Positions 8,811 through 17,423 of a DNA stretch of 64,000 nucleotides are shown in pieces (the first letter of the stretch is position 1; the number at the start of each line of letters is the position of its first letter). The notes below the pieces were generated by a model. The model worked only from the letters and a program-made list of their open reading frames with translations. It was not told the DNA's origin and searched no databases. The position numbers were made by a program, and so were the translations under genes. The stretch lies in NCBI RefSeq assembly GCF_024172165.1, contig NZ_JAMZEB010000002.1, positions 4,733,501 through 4,797,500 of the forward strand. The letters are read 5' to 3'. This stretch comes from Nonomuraea thailandensis. GTDB lineage: Bacteria; Actinomycetota; Actinomycetes; Streptosporangiales; Streptosporangiaceae.

Positions 8811-9795
8811 GCTGCTGCTAGCCGCCCTTCCCCTCACCCTCCTGGCCGCGGCCTGCGGCGGCACGGACACCACCGCCGACGGCCAGGAGCAGGTCGTCGT
8901 GCGCATCTCCGACCCCGGCAACAGCGGTTTCCTGGCCGTCGCGAAGAAGGACGGCAGCCTCGACGCCGCCCTGGCCAAGGTCAACGCGAAGGTCAAGTGG
9001 GCCGGCGACTTCTCCGTGTTCGCCCCGGCGGCCCAGGCCATCAACGCGGGCTCGCTCGACATCGCCACCGGCTCGATCACCTCCGGCGTCACCGCGCTGG
9101 CCGTCAAGCCCAGCTTCAAGATCTTCGCCACCGTCCCGCCCGACCTGGCCGGGGAGGGCATCGTGGTGAAGAACGGCTCGCCGATCAGGTCCGTGGCCGA
9201 CCTGGCCGGGCGCAGCGTGGCCGTCGGGCACGGCGGCACCAGCGAGTATCTGCTGCTCAAGGCGTTGCAGACGTTCGGCGTGCCGGTCGAGAAGGTCAAG
9301 CGGGTCTACCTGCAGCCGCCGCAGACCGCGCCGGTCTTCGGCTCGGGCGAGGTGGACGCCTGGTCCACGTTCTCCACCTTCCTCATCCCCGCCGTGACCG
9401 ACCTGGACGCCCGGATCCTGGCCGACGGCGAGGCGATCAAGTCGGACAACTACGTGATCTACGTGGCCGCCAACAAGCTGCTGCAGGAGCATCCCGAGGT
9501 GGTCAAGGCGCTGTTCGAGTTCATCGAGGAGGGCAGCGCCAAGGAGATCGCGGATCCGGCGGCGTACCTGAACGTCTTCACCCAGACGGGCCCGCAGGCC
9601 GTGCAGGGTGAGCAGAAGGACCTGGTGGTCGACATCCAGAAGAAGGGCAAGCCCGCCCAGGCGGTCACCGCCACCGAGATCGCGAAATATCAGGATGTGG
9701 CGACGTTCTTCCTCGGCCAGAAGGTGCTCACCGCGCCCTTGGACGTCTCCCAGCACGTCGTGGACGTGACCACGCTCGGGGACACGAAGTCATGA
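8803..9795 (+). CDS. ABC transporter substrate-binding lipoprotein, sulfonate/nitrate/taurine type
   Basis: 330-aa SsuA/NMT1-like binding protein. It starts with a lipoprotein signal peptide with lipobox LAAAC (cysteine near residue 19). The two-lobed fold is indicated by GSPIRSVADLAGRSVAVGHG (lobe hinge region) and SGEVDAWSTFSTF. It delivers the ligand to the permease and ATPase encoded immediately downstream, with a 4-base overlap at 9792-9795. Substrate is an organosulfur compound by context (desulfinase upstream, SsuD-like enzymes downstream), not by sequence. Confidence 0.88.
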   Translation: MRKLLLAALPLTLLAAACGGTDTTADGQEQVVVRISDPGNSGFLAVAKKDGSLDAALAKVNAKVKWAGDFSVFAPAAQAINAGSLDIATGSITSGVTALAVKPSFKIFATVPPDLAGEGIVVKNGSPIRSVADLAGRSVAVGHGGTSEYLLLKALQTFGVPVEKVKRVYLQPPQTAPVFGSGEVDAWSTFSTFLIPAVTDLDARILADGEAIKSDNYVIYVAANKLLQEHPEVVKALFEFIEEGSAKEIADPAAYLNVFTQTGPQAVQGEQKDLVVDIQKKGKPAQAVTATEIAKYQDVATFFLGQKVLTAPLDVSQHVVDVTTLGDTKS

Positions 9796-10634
9796 GCGTG
9801 GCCACCACCCGTGCGGGGGCCGGCGTCGAAGGGCTCGTCGCGCCCGAGCCGCCGCGCTCGGCCGGCCGCCACCCCGCCGTCACGCTCGCGCTGCGCGCCA
9901 TCGGCCCCGTCCTGCTGCTCACCGCCTGGTACGCGGCCACCGCCACCGGCGCCCTCACCGAGGACGTGCTCGCCGGCCCTCAGGACGTGGTCAGGACCTT
10001 CGCCGAGCTGTGGGCCGACGGCCAGCTCCCCGAGGCGCTGCGCGTGTCGATCACCAGGGCCGGGCTCGGCCTGCTGCTCGGCGCCTCCACGGGGCTGGTG
10101 CTGGGCGTCGTCTCCGGCTTCACCCGGCTCGGCGAGGAGCTCGTGGACTCCTCGATGCAGGCCCTGCGGGCCATCCCGTTCCTGGCGCTGACCTCACTGT
10201 TCATCGTGTGGTTCGGGATCGAGGAGGCGTCCAAGATCCTGCTGATCGGGGTGGCCTGCACGTTCCCCATGTACATCAACGTCTCCAGCGGGGTGCGCAA
10301 CGTGGACCGCAAGGTCGTCGAGGCGGCCCGCTCGTTCGGTCTCGGCCGGCTGGCCATCGCCCGCGAGGTCGTGCTGCCGGGCGCGCTGCCGTCGATCTTC
10401 GCCGGGCTGCGGCTGTCCACCACGCTCAGCGTGATCGCGCTCATCGCCGCCGAGGAGATCAACGTGACGGCCGGCCTCGGCTACCTCATGGCGCGGGCCA
10501 CCGACTACCTGCGCACCGACATCCTCGCGCTGTGCGTGCTGCTGTACGCGGTGATCGGGCTGGCCGCCGACCTGACGTTGCGGCTGGCCGAGCGGGTCAC
10601 GATGCCCTGGCGCAGGGCGGTGACGATCCGATGA
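9792..10634 (+). CDS. ABC transporter permease, SsuC/TauC type
   Basis: 280-aa inner-membrane permease of the nitrate/sulfonate/taurine importer class with about six membrane helices. The EAA-like cytoplasmic loop is seen as VEAARSFGLGRLAIAREVVLPGALPS. The N-terminal 35 residues are hydrophilic. It overlaps both neighbours by four bases (ATGA), giving strict translational coupling with the binding protein and the ATPase. Confidence 0.92.
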   Translation: MSVATTRAGAGVEGLVAPEPPRSAGRHPAVTLALRAIGPVLLLTAWYAATATGALTEDVLAGPQDVVRTFAELWADGQLPEALRVSITRAGLGLLLGASTGLVLGVVSGFTRLGEELVDSSMQALRAIPFLALTSLFIVWFGIEEASKILLIGVACTFPMYINVSSGVRNVDRKVVEAARSFGLGRLAIAREVVLPGALPSIFAGLRLSTTLSVIALIAAEEINVTAGLGYLMARATDYLRTDILALCVLLYAVIGLAADLTLRLAERVTMPWRRAVTIR

Positions 10635-11341
10635 GTCTCGCCGTGCGGACGAGGGGGCTGCGCAAGGTCTTCGGCGACCGGGCCGTCCTCGACGGGGTGG
10701 ACCTGGACGTGCGGCGCGGGGAGTTCCTGGCGCTGCTCGGGGCGAGCGGCACCGGCAAGACCACGCTCCTGCGCATCCTGGCCGGGCTGGACGCGGCCGG
10801 CGGCGGGAGCGTGCTGGTGCCGCCGGTGCGCACCGTCGTCTTCCAGGAGCCGCGGCTCGTCCCGTCCAAGCGCGCCCTCGCCAACGTGATCATCGGGCAG
10901 GGCCGCGCCGCCCGCGCCAAGGGCCTGGCGGCCCTGGCCGAGGTGGGGCTGAGCAGCCACGCGGACGCCTGGCCCGCGACGCTCTCCGGCGGCGAGGCCC
11001 AGCGGGTCGCGCTGGCCAGAGCCCTGGTCCGCGAGCCTGAGCTGCTGCTGCTCGACGAGCCGTTCGCCGCGCTGGACGCCCTGACCCGGCTGCACATGCA
11101 GGACCTCATCGCCGAGCTGTGCGCCCGTCACCGCCCGGCCGTGGTGCTGGTCACGCACGACGTGGAGGAGGCGATCCTGCTCGCCGACCGGATCGCGGTG
11201 CTGCGCGAGGGCACGTTCGTCACGGACGTGCGGGTCGGGCTCGACCGGCCCCGCGACCGCACCGACCCCGACTTCGTCGAACTGCGCCGCCGGCTCCTCG
11301 CCGACCTGGGCGTGGACGCCCACGCGGGCGCGACCCCATGA
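10631..11341 (+). CDS. ABC transporter ATP-binding protein, SsuB/TauB type
   Basis: 236-aa ATPase of the importer. Visible motifs are Walker A GASGTGKTT, Q-loop FQEPRLVP, signature LSGGEAQR, Walker B LLLLDEPFAALDA and the switch histidine VTHD. The start at 10631 overlaps the permease stop; its own stop overlaps the amidohydrolase start by four bases (11338-11341), so import and intracellular processing are translationally linked. Confidence 0.95.
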   Translation: MSLAVRTRGLRKVFGDRAVLDGVDLDVRRGEFLALLGASGTGKTTLLRILAGLDAAGGGSVLVPPVRTVVFQEPRLVPSKRALANVIIGQGRAARAKGLAALAEVGLSSHADAWPATLSGGEAQRVALARALVREPELLLLDEPFAALDALTRLHMQDLIAELCARHRPAVVLVTHDVEEAILLADRIAVLREGTFVTDVRVGLDRPRDRTDPDFVELRRRLLADLGVDAHAGATP

Positions 11342-12786
11342 CGGCCACGGGCTGGATCGGCGAGAACGCCGCCGCGCTGACCGGGCTCGCCGACAGGATC
11401 TGGGCCTACGCCGAGCCGTCGCTGCGCGAATGGCGTTCCGCGTCGGCCACCGCCGGGCTCCTGCGCGCACACGGCTTCACGATCGCGTGGGGCACGGCCG
11501 GGCTGCCCGCCGCGTTCGTCGCCACCCACGGCGACCGCGGGCCCGTGCTGGGCTTCAACGTCGAGTACGACGCCCTGCCCGGCCTGTCCCAGCGGGCCGG
11601 CGTCGCCCGGCACGAGCCGGTCGCGTTCGAGGGCGACGAGTACGCGCCCGCCTACGGCTCCGGCCACGGGTGCGGCCACAACGCTCTGGCGGCGGCGTCG
11701 GCAGGCGCGGCCATCGCCGCCGCCAGGGCCCTCGGGAACCGGGCCACGATCAAGGTGTTCGCCTCCACCGGCGAGGAACAACTCGTCGGCAAGGCGTACG
11801 CGGTGCGCGACGGCGCGTACGACGGGCTGGACGCCTTCCTCGACTGGCACCCCTCCCCCGTCACCGGCACCGGCTGGGGCGTCACCAGCGCCCTGCATTC
11901 GGCCACGTTCTCCTTCCTCGGCACCGCGGGCCACGGCTCGAACCCGCTGGGCACCCGCAGCGGCCTGGACGGCGCGCTGCTGCTGGCGGACATGATCGAG
12001 CGTCTGCGCGCCGGCAACGTCTCCCCCTCCGGCCGCGTCGGCTACACGGTCAGCGGCGGCGGCGCCCCCAACGTCACGCCCGGCCTGCAGACGGTGTGGG
12101 TCTACGTCCGCGAGGCCACCCACGCCGCCGCCCGGGCCCTCTACGAGAAGGTGGTGACCTGCGCCCACGCCGCCGCTGCCGCCAGCGGGACCCGGCTGGA
12201 GCACCGGCTGGTCACCGCCATCAGGCAGGGGCTCGGCAACCGGGCGGGCGCGGAGCTGCTGCACCACACGATGAGCGAGCTGGGGCCGCCCGCGTTCACC
12301 GACGCCGACCACGAGTTCGCGCTGCGGCTGCAGGCCGCGATCGGCCGGCCGGCCGCCGGCCTCGCGGCCGAGGTGCTGCCACCCCGCCCGCCCGCCGTGC
12401 CGGACCTCGGCGGGCCGTCCAGTGACACCTCCGAGGTGAGCTGGACGGCGCCGCACCTCAGCCTGGCCGCGGCGGTGGTGCCGCTCGGGGTGCCGCTGCA
12501 CTCGTGGGCGGCCACCGCCGCGACCGGCACCTCGATCGCGCACGCCGGGCTGCTGGCCGCCGCCCGCTACCTGGCCTCGGCCGCCGTCACGCTGGTCGAG
12601 CAGCCCGGGACGCTGGCGGCGGTCAGGCAGGAGTTCGAGGCCCGCGAACGGGGGCCCGGGCCGCTGCCGGCCGACGCCGAGCCGCCGTACCACCTGCCGC
12701 CACCCGAGTTCCTCGACGAGACGGGCCAGTCACCGCGGCCTTCCCGGACGCCGCCCGTTTCCGCTGAACCCCTAGGAAAGATCTGA
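11338..12786 (+). CDS. M20-family amidohydrolase (AbgB-like)
   Basis: 482-aa metal-dependent amidohydrolase/carboxypeptidase of the M20D class. The metal-binding sequences EYDALPG and SGHGCGHNAL and the catalytic STGEE stretch are present, with a dimerisation-domain insertion in the middle. Such enzymes cleave N-acyl amino acids. In Bacillus subtilis related enzymes sit with luciferase-like monooxygenases in operons for S-substituted cysteine use, so an N-deacylation step on an S-conjugate is a reasonable inference here. The C-terminal 60 residues are proline/glutamate rich. Confidence 0.85.
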   Translation: MTATGWIGENAAALTGLADRIWAYAEPSLREWRSASATAGLLRAHGFTIAWGTAGLPAAFVATHGDRGPVLGFNVEYDALPGLSQRAGVARHEPVAFEGDEYAPAYGSGHGCGHNALAAASAGAAIAAARALGNRATIKVFASTGEEQLVGKAYAVRDGAYDGLDAFLDWHPSPVTGTGWGVTSALHSATFSFLGTAGHGSNPLGTRSGLDGALLLADMIERLRAGNVSPSGRVGYTVSGGGAPNVTPGLQTVWVYVREATHAAARALYEKVVTCAHAAAAASGTRLEHRLVTAIRQGLGNRAGAELLHHTMSELGPPAFTDADHEFALRLQAAIGRPAAGLAAEVLPPRPPAVPDLGGPSSDTSEVSWTAPHLSLAAAVVPLGVPLHSWAATAATGTSIAHAGLLAAARYLASAAVTLVEQPGTLAAVRQEFEARERGPGPLPADAEPPYHLPPPEFLDETGQSPRPSRTPPVSAEPLGKI

Positions 12787-12787
12787 C

Positions 12788-12982
12788 ATGCCCGTCCTGC
12801 TCATCTCCGGCAGCCCATCGTCCGCCTCCCGCACCGCGCTCCCGCTCGACCACCCGGCAGGCCGGCTGGTCCGGCCCAGCACTGTCCCGCGCCTTCGCGA
12901 CCTGCCCGCCGAGGCCCTGCTGCGCGGGGACACCGCCCATCCCGAGCCGGCCCGCGCCACCGATCCGGTGGCCGCGGCATGA
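12788..12982 (+). pseudogene. ssuE: Truncated NADPH:FMN reductase (SsuE N-terminal remnant)
   Basis: The 64-aa product begins like SsuE-type flavin reductases (MPVLLISGSPSSASRTA, the phosphate-binding loop) and continues to RDLPAEALLRGD, then stops where the rest of the flavodoxin fold (TPVYKAAYSG region and beyond) should follow. A full SsuE is about 180-190 aa, so roughly two thirds are absent. A good ribosome site (AGGAAAG) and an ATGA overlap with the next gene remain, so the fragment may still be translated and couple the downstream monooxygenase. FMNH2 for the two luciferase-like enzymes would then have to come from elsewhere. Confidence 0.75.
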
Positions 12983-13767
12983 CGGCGCACAGCAGCGCGC
13001 GCTTTCACGTGGTGCTGCCCACCAGGAGCCCGGCCGCCACCGAGCTGCCCGCGTTCGTCACCGACGTGCGGCCGGTGCTCGCCGACCCCGCCGGGCGGGC
13101 CGCCGTGGCCGCGGACCTGTCCGGGTGGGCGGGCGCGCTCGTGCCCTTCGACCCGGACGGGCAGGAGTCGCTCACCGTCGCCGCCGACGCCCTGCGCCGC
13201 ACCCGCCACCTGCGTGTCGTCGCCGAGTTCCACCCGGCCGTGGCCACCCCGGTCTACGCGGCCAAGCTGTCGGCGTCCCTGCAGCGGTTCGCCGCCGGAC
13301 GGCTCGGCTGGCGGCTCGCCGTGGACATGGATCCGGCCGTGGCCAGGGCGCAGGGCGACTTCCTGACCGGCGCCGCCCGGCTCGCCCGCGCCGACGAGTT
13401 CCTGACCGTGGCCAAGGGCGTCTGGGACGGCGGCCCGTTCGGCTTCGGGGGCGACTTCTACGAGGTCGCCGCGGGCGGCTTCGGCGCACCGCTGTCGTCC
13501 TCGCCCTTCCCCGAGGTGCACCTGACGGGCACCTCGCCCGAGGCTCTGGAGCTGTCGCGCCGCCACGCCGACGTGCACGTCTTCGCACCCGGCGACGACC
13601 TGGCCGCGCTCATCCCCGAACTGCCGGGCCTGCGCTACGGCGTGCACCTGTCCTCGATCGACGCCGCCGACGGGTACGCCGCGCTCGGGGTCACCGAGTT
13701 CTTCCTCCGGACCGACGACGTCTACCGCCTCGGCGAGCACGTGAAGGAGCGGGCTCTTGACCGTTGA
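12979..13767 (+). CDS. Short luciferase-like flavin-dependent oxidoreductase
   Basis: 262-aa protein of the LLM (bacterial luciferase-like, SsuD/NtaA) superfamily. Recognisable blocks are FHPAVATPVYAAKLSASLQRFAAGRL (written here only as the characteristic ATP..AAK..ASLQRF.AGR pattern), the domain segment RADEFLTVAKGVW, and PEVHLTGTSPEAL. It is roughly 100 residues shorter than SsuD, lacking part of the insertion and C-terminal sequence. It could act with the next gene as a small second component or have its own substrate. It starts at the ATGA overlap with the SsuE remnant and overlaps the next gene by 11 bases. Confidence 0.75.
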   Translation: MTAHSSARFHVVLPTRSPAATELPAFVTDVRPVLADPAGRAAVAADLSGWAGALVPFDPDGQESLTVAADALRRTRHLRVVAEFHPAVATPVYAAKLSASLQRFAAGRLGWRLAVDMDPAVARAQGDFLTGAARLARADEFLTVAKGVWDGGPFGFGGDFYEVAAGGFGAPLSSSPFPEVHLTGTSPEALELSRRHADVHVFAPGDDLAALIPELPGLRYGVHLSSIDAADGYAALGVTEFFLRTDDVYRLGEHVKERALDR

Positions 13768-14857
13768 CATCTACTGGCGCATCCACATGGAGGGCGACCA
13801 GCCCTCGCTGCGCCGCCGCGTCCGCAGCCGCGGCGGTTTCGCCCCCGGCGGCACCGCGCCCGGCATCAGGGACGGCCGGGACGACGGCTACAGCCACGCC
13901 GACTACATGGCCGAGGTCGCCAGAGCCGCCGAGGAGAGCGGCTTCGTCGGCGGGCTGCTGCCGAACTTCCCGCACACCGACGACCCGTGGGCCGCCGCCG
14001 CGACGCTGGCCCGCGAGACCACCTCGTACCGGTTCATGATCGCCTTCCAGCCGGGATTCCTGCACCCCGTACAGGCCGCGAGAATGACGGCCACGCTCCA
14101 GCGGGCCACCGGCGGCCGGATCGTCTACAACGTCATCTCCGGCGGAGGCGGTCCGGCCCAGCTCTGGTGGGGCGACAAGGTGGACCACGACGACCGCTAC
14201 GCGCGGACCTCGGAGTTCCTGGACGTGCTCAAGGGCGTCTGGCACGGCGGGCACACCCACCACGGCCGCTTCTACCGGGTGGAGAACGCGGGGCTGCCGG
14301 AGGAACTGGCCGGGCAGCCCTTCCCCGAGATCTTCTTCTCCGGCTCCTCCCCCGCCGCCATCGACGCCGCCGGCCGGCACGCCGACCACTACCTGTCGTG
14401 GCTGGAGCCCTTCGAGGCCCTGGCCGAGAAGTTCGACGCCGTGCGCGCGCACAGCGCCACACCGCCCCGCTTCGCCGTGCGGGTGGACCTGCTCGCCAGG
14501 GAGAGCGAGGAGGAGGCGTGGGCGGAGATCGAGCAGGGCTGGCAGGCCAGGCCGCGCGGGAACGACGTCAGCCAGGGCGACTCCGTCGGTGTGCGACGCA
14601 GCCGCGCCTTTCTCTCCGGAGCCGGTGACGACCCTCGCGCCCTGGAGGTCGCTCCCAACGTGTGGGGCGGGTTCGGCCAGTTGCGCGACGGCCCCGCCTT
14701 CGGCCTGGTCGGCGACTACCACCAGGTCGCCGGACGCCTCGACCAGCTCCTGGACCTGGGTGTGGACGCCTTCATCCTGGCCGGGATCCCCCACCTCGAA
14801 GAGGCCCGCCGCGTGGGCCGCCACGTTTTGCCGCTACTGAAAGGACGTACCTCATGA
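13757..14857 (+). CDS. SsuD-like alkanesulfonate monooxygenase family protein
   Basis: 366-aa LLM-class FMNH2-dependent monooxygenase, near the usual length of SsuD (about 380). It starts at a TTG (13757) inside the end of the preceding gene; no better start exists upstream. Characteristic segments are the TSYRFMIAFQPGF strand, RATGGRIVYNVISGGG, WWGDKVDHDDRYARTSEFL and PEIFFSGSS. The reaction in this family is oxygenolytic cleavage of a C-S bond, or oxidation at sulfur, with reduced flavin. It would act before the desulfinase if the imported compound is a thioether, sulfone or sulfonate. Confidence 0.87.
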   Translation: MTVDIYWRIHMEGDQPSLRRRVRSRGGFAPGGTAPGIRDGRDDGYSHADYMAEVARAAEESGFVGGLLPNFPHTDDPWAAAATLARETTSYRFMIAFQPGFLHPVQAARMTATLQRATGGRIVYNVISGGGGPAQLWWGDKVDHDDRYARTSEFLDVLKGVWHGGHTHHGRFYRVENAGLPEELAGQPFPEIFFSGSSPAAIDAAGRHADHYLSWLEPFEALAEKFDAVRAHSATPPRFAVRVDLLARESEEEAWAEIEQGWQARPRGNDVSQGDSVGVRRSRAFLSGAGDDPRALEVAPNVWGGFGQLRDGPAFGLVGDYHQVAGRLDQLLDLGVDAFILAGIPHLEEARRVGRHVLPLLKGRTS

Positions 14858-15735
14858 CCGCCAAGGTCGGCTTCTTCCCGCAGAACAACACGCTCTGGGT
14901 GGCCCGCCACCGCGACCTGCTGCCCGGCGCCGAGTGGGTGGACCTGAACACCCTCGGCCGGGGCGAGCGCGTCGATCCCGCGCGGGCCCTGCCGTCCGCG
15001 CACGGCGATCACCTGTTCGACGGCGGGTACGACTTCATCGGCACCGGCTCCACTCCCCCGGTCACCGCCCAGGCCAAGGGTCACGACATCGTGTACGTGG
15101 CGATCTCGGAGCCGCGGGTCGAGAACGGCCGCCTGGTGGTGCGGGACGACTCCCCGATCGGGTCGGTGGCGGAGCTGAAGGGCAGGCGGGTGGCGCTCGG
15201 GCACGGCTCCTGGCAGACCACGCTGCTGTTGCTGGCCCTGGAGCGCGAGGGGCTCGGGTGGGGCGACATCGTCCCCGTGGACGCCTACGGCAACGCCGCC
15301 GAGCTGCTGGTGAACGGCGAGGTGGACGCCTGGGTGGGCTCCTACCCGTACCTGACGCCGGTCGAGTCGCGCACCCGCACGCTGGTGGAGACCGACGGCC
15401 TGTTCAGCCACCGCTCGCTCTGGTTCACCCGCCGTGACTTCGCGCGGGAGCGGCCGGAGGAGCTGGCCGGGATCGTCGCCGCGCTGCAGCGGGCGGATCG
15501 CTGGACGGAGCAGCACCCGCGCGAGGCCGCGGCCCTGTTCGACGGCGACCTCGACGCTTGGGAGCACGCGCTGCGCACCCGCCCGTGGGGGCTGCACCCG
15601 GTCAGCGAGGAGTTCGTCGCCGAGCAGCAGCACGCCGCCGACCTGTTCCACGCCAACGGGCTCGTCCAGCGGAAGATCACGGTCGCGGACGCCGTGCTTC
15701 CCGAGATCGGCGAGCTGGTGGCGCGAACCCGGTGA
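14854..15735 (+). CDS. Binding-protein-fold protein without signal peptide
   Basis: 293-aa protein with the NMT1/SsuA-like fold, seen in DDSPIGSVAELKGRRVALGHGSW and NGEVDAWVGSYPY, closely resembling the hinge and ligand blocks of the operon's lipoprotein. There is no signal peptide or lipobox, so it should stay in the cytoplasm. It lacks the DszB-type cysteine in the first 30 residues. It may be a second desulfinase-like enzyme of different chemistry, or a cytoplasmic ligand-binding protein. It is coupled to the SsuD-like gene by an ATGA overlap and closes the operon. Confidence 0.7.
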   Translation: MTAKVGFFPQNNTLWVARHRDLLPGAEWVDLNTLGRGERVDPARALPSAHGDHLFDGGYDFIGTGSTPPVTAQAKGHDIVYVAISEPRVENGRLVVRDDSPIGSVAELKGRRVALGHGSWQTTLLLLALEREGLGWGDIVPVDAYGNAAELLVNGEVDAWVGSYPYLTPVESRTRTLVETDGLFSHRSLWFTRRDFARERPEELAGIVAALQRADRWTEQHPREAAALFDGDLDAWEHALRTRPWGLHPVSEEFVAEQQHAADLFHANGLVQRKITVADAVLPEIGELVARTR

Positions 15736-15826
15736 TCCCGGCCTGCCGCCGCCGCGGGGCAGCCGTGGGGTCACCAGGTGCTCGTCTCCACGGTGGCGGG
15801 ATCGCGTTCTGTTGAAGGGCGCCGTG

Positions 15827-17356
15827 TCAGGCCGCCGCGTGCGCCGGCGCCCTGGACACCTGGGACAGCACGGCTCGCGCCACCGCGTCGGCCCGGCACA
15901 GCAGCGTCGCCGGGCCGTCGTTTGCCGTACCGCCCGCGACCAGGGAGCCCAGGGCGAAGCGGCGGCCGTGCACGGAGCCGTCCCCCGTGATCAGCCGCCC
16001 GTCGGCCGGGCGCACGTCCAGCAGGCCGGCCGCTTCACGGCACTCGCCCCGGGCGAACAGGCCGGCGATCAGCGGATCGGCGCTCCCGGCCGGCGCGGGG
16101 CGGGGCCGCGCCTCCATGAGCGTCCGCGCCCTCGTCACGCCGGGAACGGTGGGGCTGCTCGCCCGCCAGCCGCCGTCGTCCTGCTCGACGCGCGGCTCGG
16201 CGCCGATGAAGGTGACGATCCCCGCCCTGGCCAGGGCGTGCAGCTCGGCCTGGCGGTCCAGGGACGGGCCGTCGGCCAGCAGGCCGGACAGCCCGTCGAA
16301 CCACGGATCGCCCGCCATGCGGGAACGCGCGTCCTGCAGCGCGCGGACCAGCGCCAGGTCGGGGCTGAAGGCGGGGTCGGCCCGCCGCTCCAGGTCCGCC
16401 GCGAGGTAGCCGTGCATCCACCGCTGCAGCCCGGGCAGGTCACCGAAGCGCATGCCGTGCAGCGGCCGCTCCAGCCGGTCCAGGTGGAGCCGGTCGGCGA
16501 AGCGCGGCACGGACTTGGTCACCAGGGCGCGCATCTCCTTGCCGCCCGGCTCGGCGCGGGCGAAGGCGGGCTCGAACGCCGCCCACGTCGTCCTCGTGCG
16601 GGACGGGTGGGCGGTGAACAGCTCCTGGTAGTAGGCGTACGCCAGCTCCTTGGCCGTCGCCTGCCGCGCGTCGCCCTCGCACGGGAACCGCCGTGTCCGA
16701 GCCTCGCCGGCCAGGCGGTACCCGGGACGGGCGTGGTGGGGCACGCCGCGCCGCGAGCCCGCGTACAGGAAGGGTTCGAAGCCGCCGGGCAGGTAGACCG
16801 GCTCGCCGCGGCGTCCCCGGGTGAAACGGCCGCCGCGCCCGACGGTGAGCGGCGCCAGCAGGTCGATGAACGCGCGTCCCGCGCCCCGCACCAGCACCGG
16901 CTCGCCTGCGGGCACGTTCTCCAGGTGCTTCTGATCTGACCCGCTGGGCAGGTGGAGCAGCCCGTGCCGGGCGGCGAAGAGCGCCTCTTCGCGCTCCGCC
17001 GGCCCGAGCGGGACGCCGGGGCGGCTCTGTGCCAGCACCACGGCGTCCGCCCCCAGGGTCCCGCCTCCCAGAAGCCGCACGAGCTGCCTGCCCGCCGACT
17101 CGCTGAGCCCGACCGCCCGGTCATGATGGACGTGCACGCGGACGCCGCGTGGCGCGTCGTGCACGGCCCGCCCGCCCGCCGGAGCGGCGTCGCTCGCTCG
17201 TTCCGGCCCGGGCGCCCCGGAGTCCACCACGTGGATCTCCACCGCGTGCCCGTTGCCCGGTCGTGGAGCGTGGGCGCAGATCCTGTCCACCACGCACGTC
17301 CCGGCCGGTCCCGCGCCGATCACCACGATCGCGCCCACCGCGCGCCCTCCCCGCAT
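15827..17356 (-). CDS. FAD/NAD(P)-binding protein, apparently internally shortened
   Basis: 509-aa protein of the FAD-NAD(P)-binding family (PF13454-like). The dinucleotide-binding loop is VIGAGPAG near the N-terminus. About 50 residues in, after a segment reading PGPERASDAAPA, the sequence jumps to the region that normally lies some 80 residues later (GVRVHVHHDRAV), so the usual GRVWR..LLWMN block is missing. The frame stays open. Family members have no defined reaction, but often sit in sulfur-acquisition clusters of actinomycetes. It is preceded by a cysteine leader peptide (17424-17504), so expression is probably tied to cysteine supply. Confidence 0.7.
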   Translation of the reverse strand: MRGGRAVGAIVVIGAGPAGTCVVDRICAHAPRPGNGHAVEIHVVDSGAPGPERASDAAPAGGRAVHDAPRGVRVHVHHDRAVGLSESAGRQLVRLLGGGTLGADAVVLAQSRPGVPLGPAEREEALFAARHGLLHLPSGSDQKHLENVPAGEPVLVRGAGRAFIDLLAPLTVGRGGRFTRGRRGEPVYLPGGFEPFLYAGSRRGVPHHARPGYRLAGEARTRRFPCEGDARQATAKELAYAYYQELFTAHPSRTRTTWAAFEPAFARAEPGGKEMRALVTKSVPRFADRLHLDRLERPLHGMRFGDLPGLQRWMHGYLAADLERRADPAFSPDLALVRALQDARSRMAGDPWFDGLSGLLADGPSLDRQAELHALARAGIVTFIGAEPRVEQDDGGWRASSPTVPGVTRARTLMEARPRPAPAGSADPLIAGLFARGECREAAGLLDVRPADGRLITGDGSVHGRRFALGSLVAGGTANDGPATLLCRADAVARAVLSQVSRAPAHAAA

Positions 17357-17368
17357 GAGTCCGTGTCC

Positions 17369-17423
17369 TCACCTCACCGGCGGCCTTCTCAGGGGCGTCC
17401 GGCGCCTTGCGTTCCGGAGGTGA
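17369..17423 (-). promoter_or_regulatory. Attenuator between cysteine leader and FAD/NAD(P) gene
   Basis: In the mRNA sense, TCACCTC (17417-17423) follows directly after the leader stop codon and is exactly complementary to GAGGTGA (17369-17375), which lies just upstream of the start at 17356 and overlaps its ribosome-binding site. Pairing would hide the ribosome site; a ribosome stalled at the end of the leader would block the anti-Shine-Dalgarno. This is the arrangement described for mycobacterial cysteine-responsive uORFs. Confidence 0.6.
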
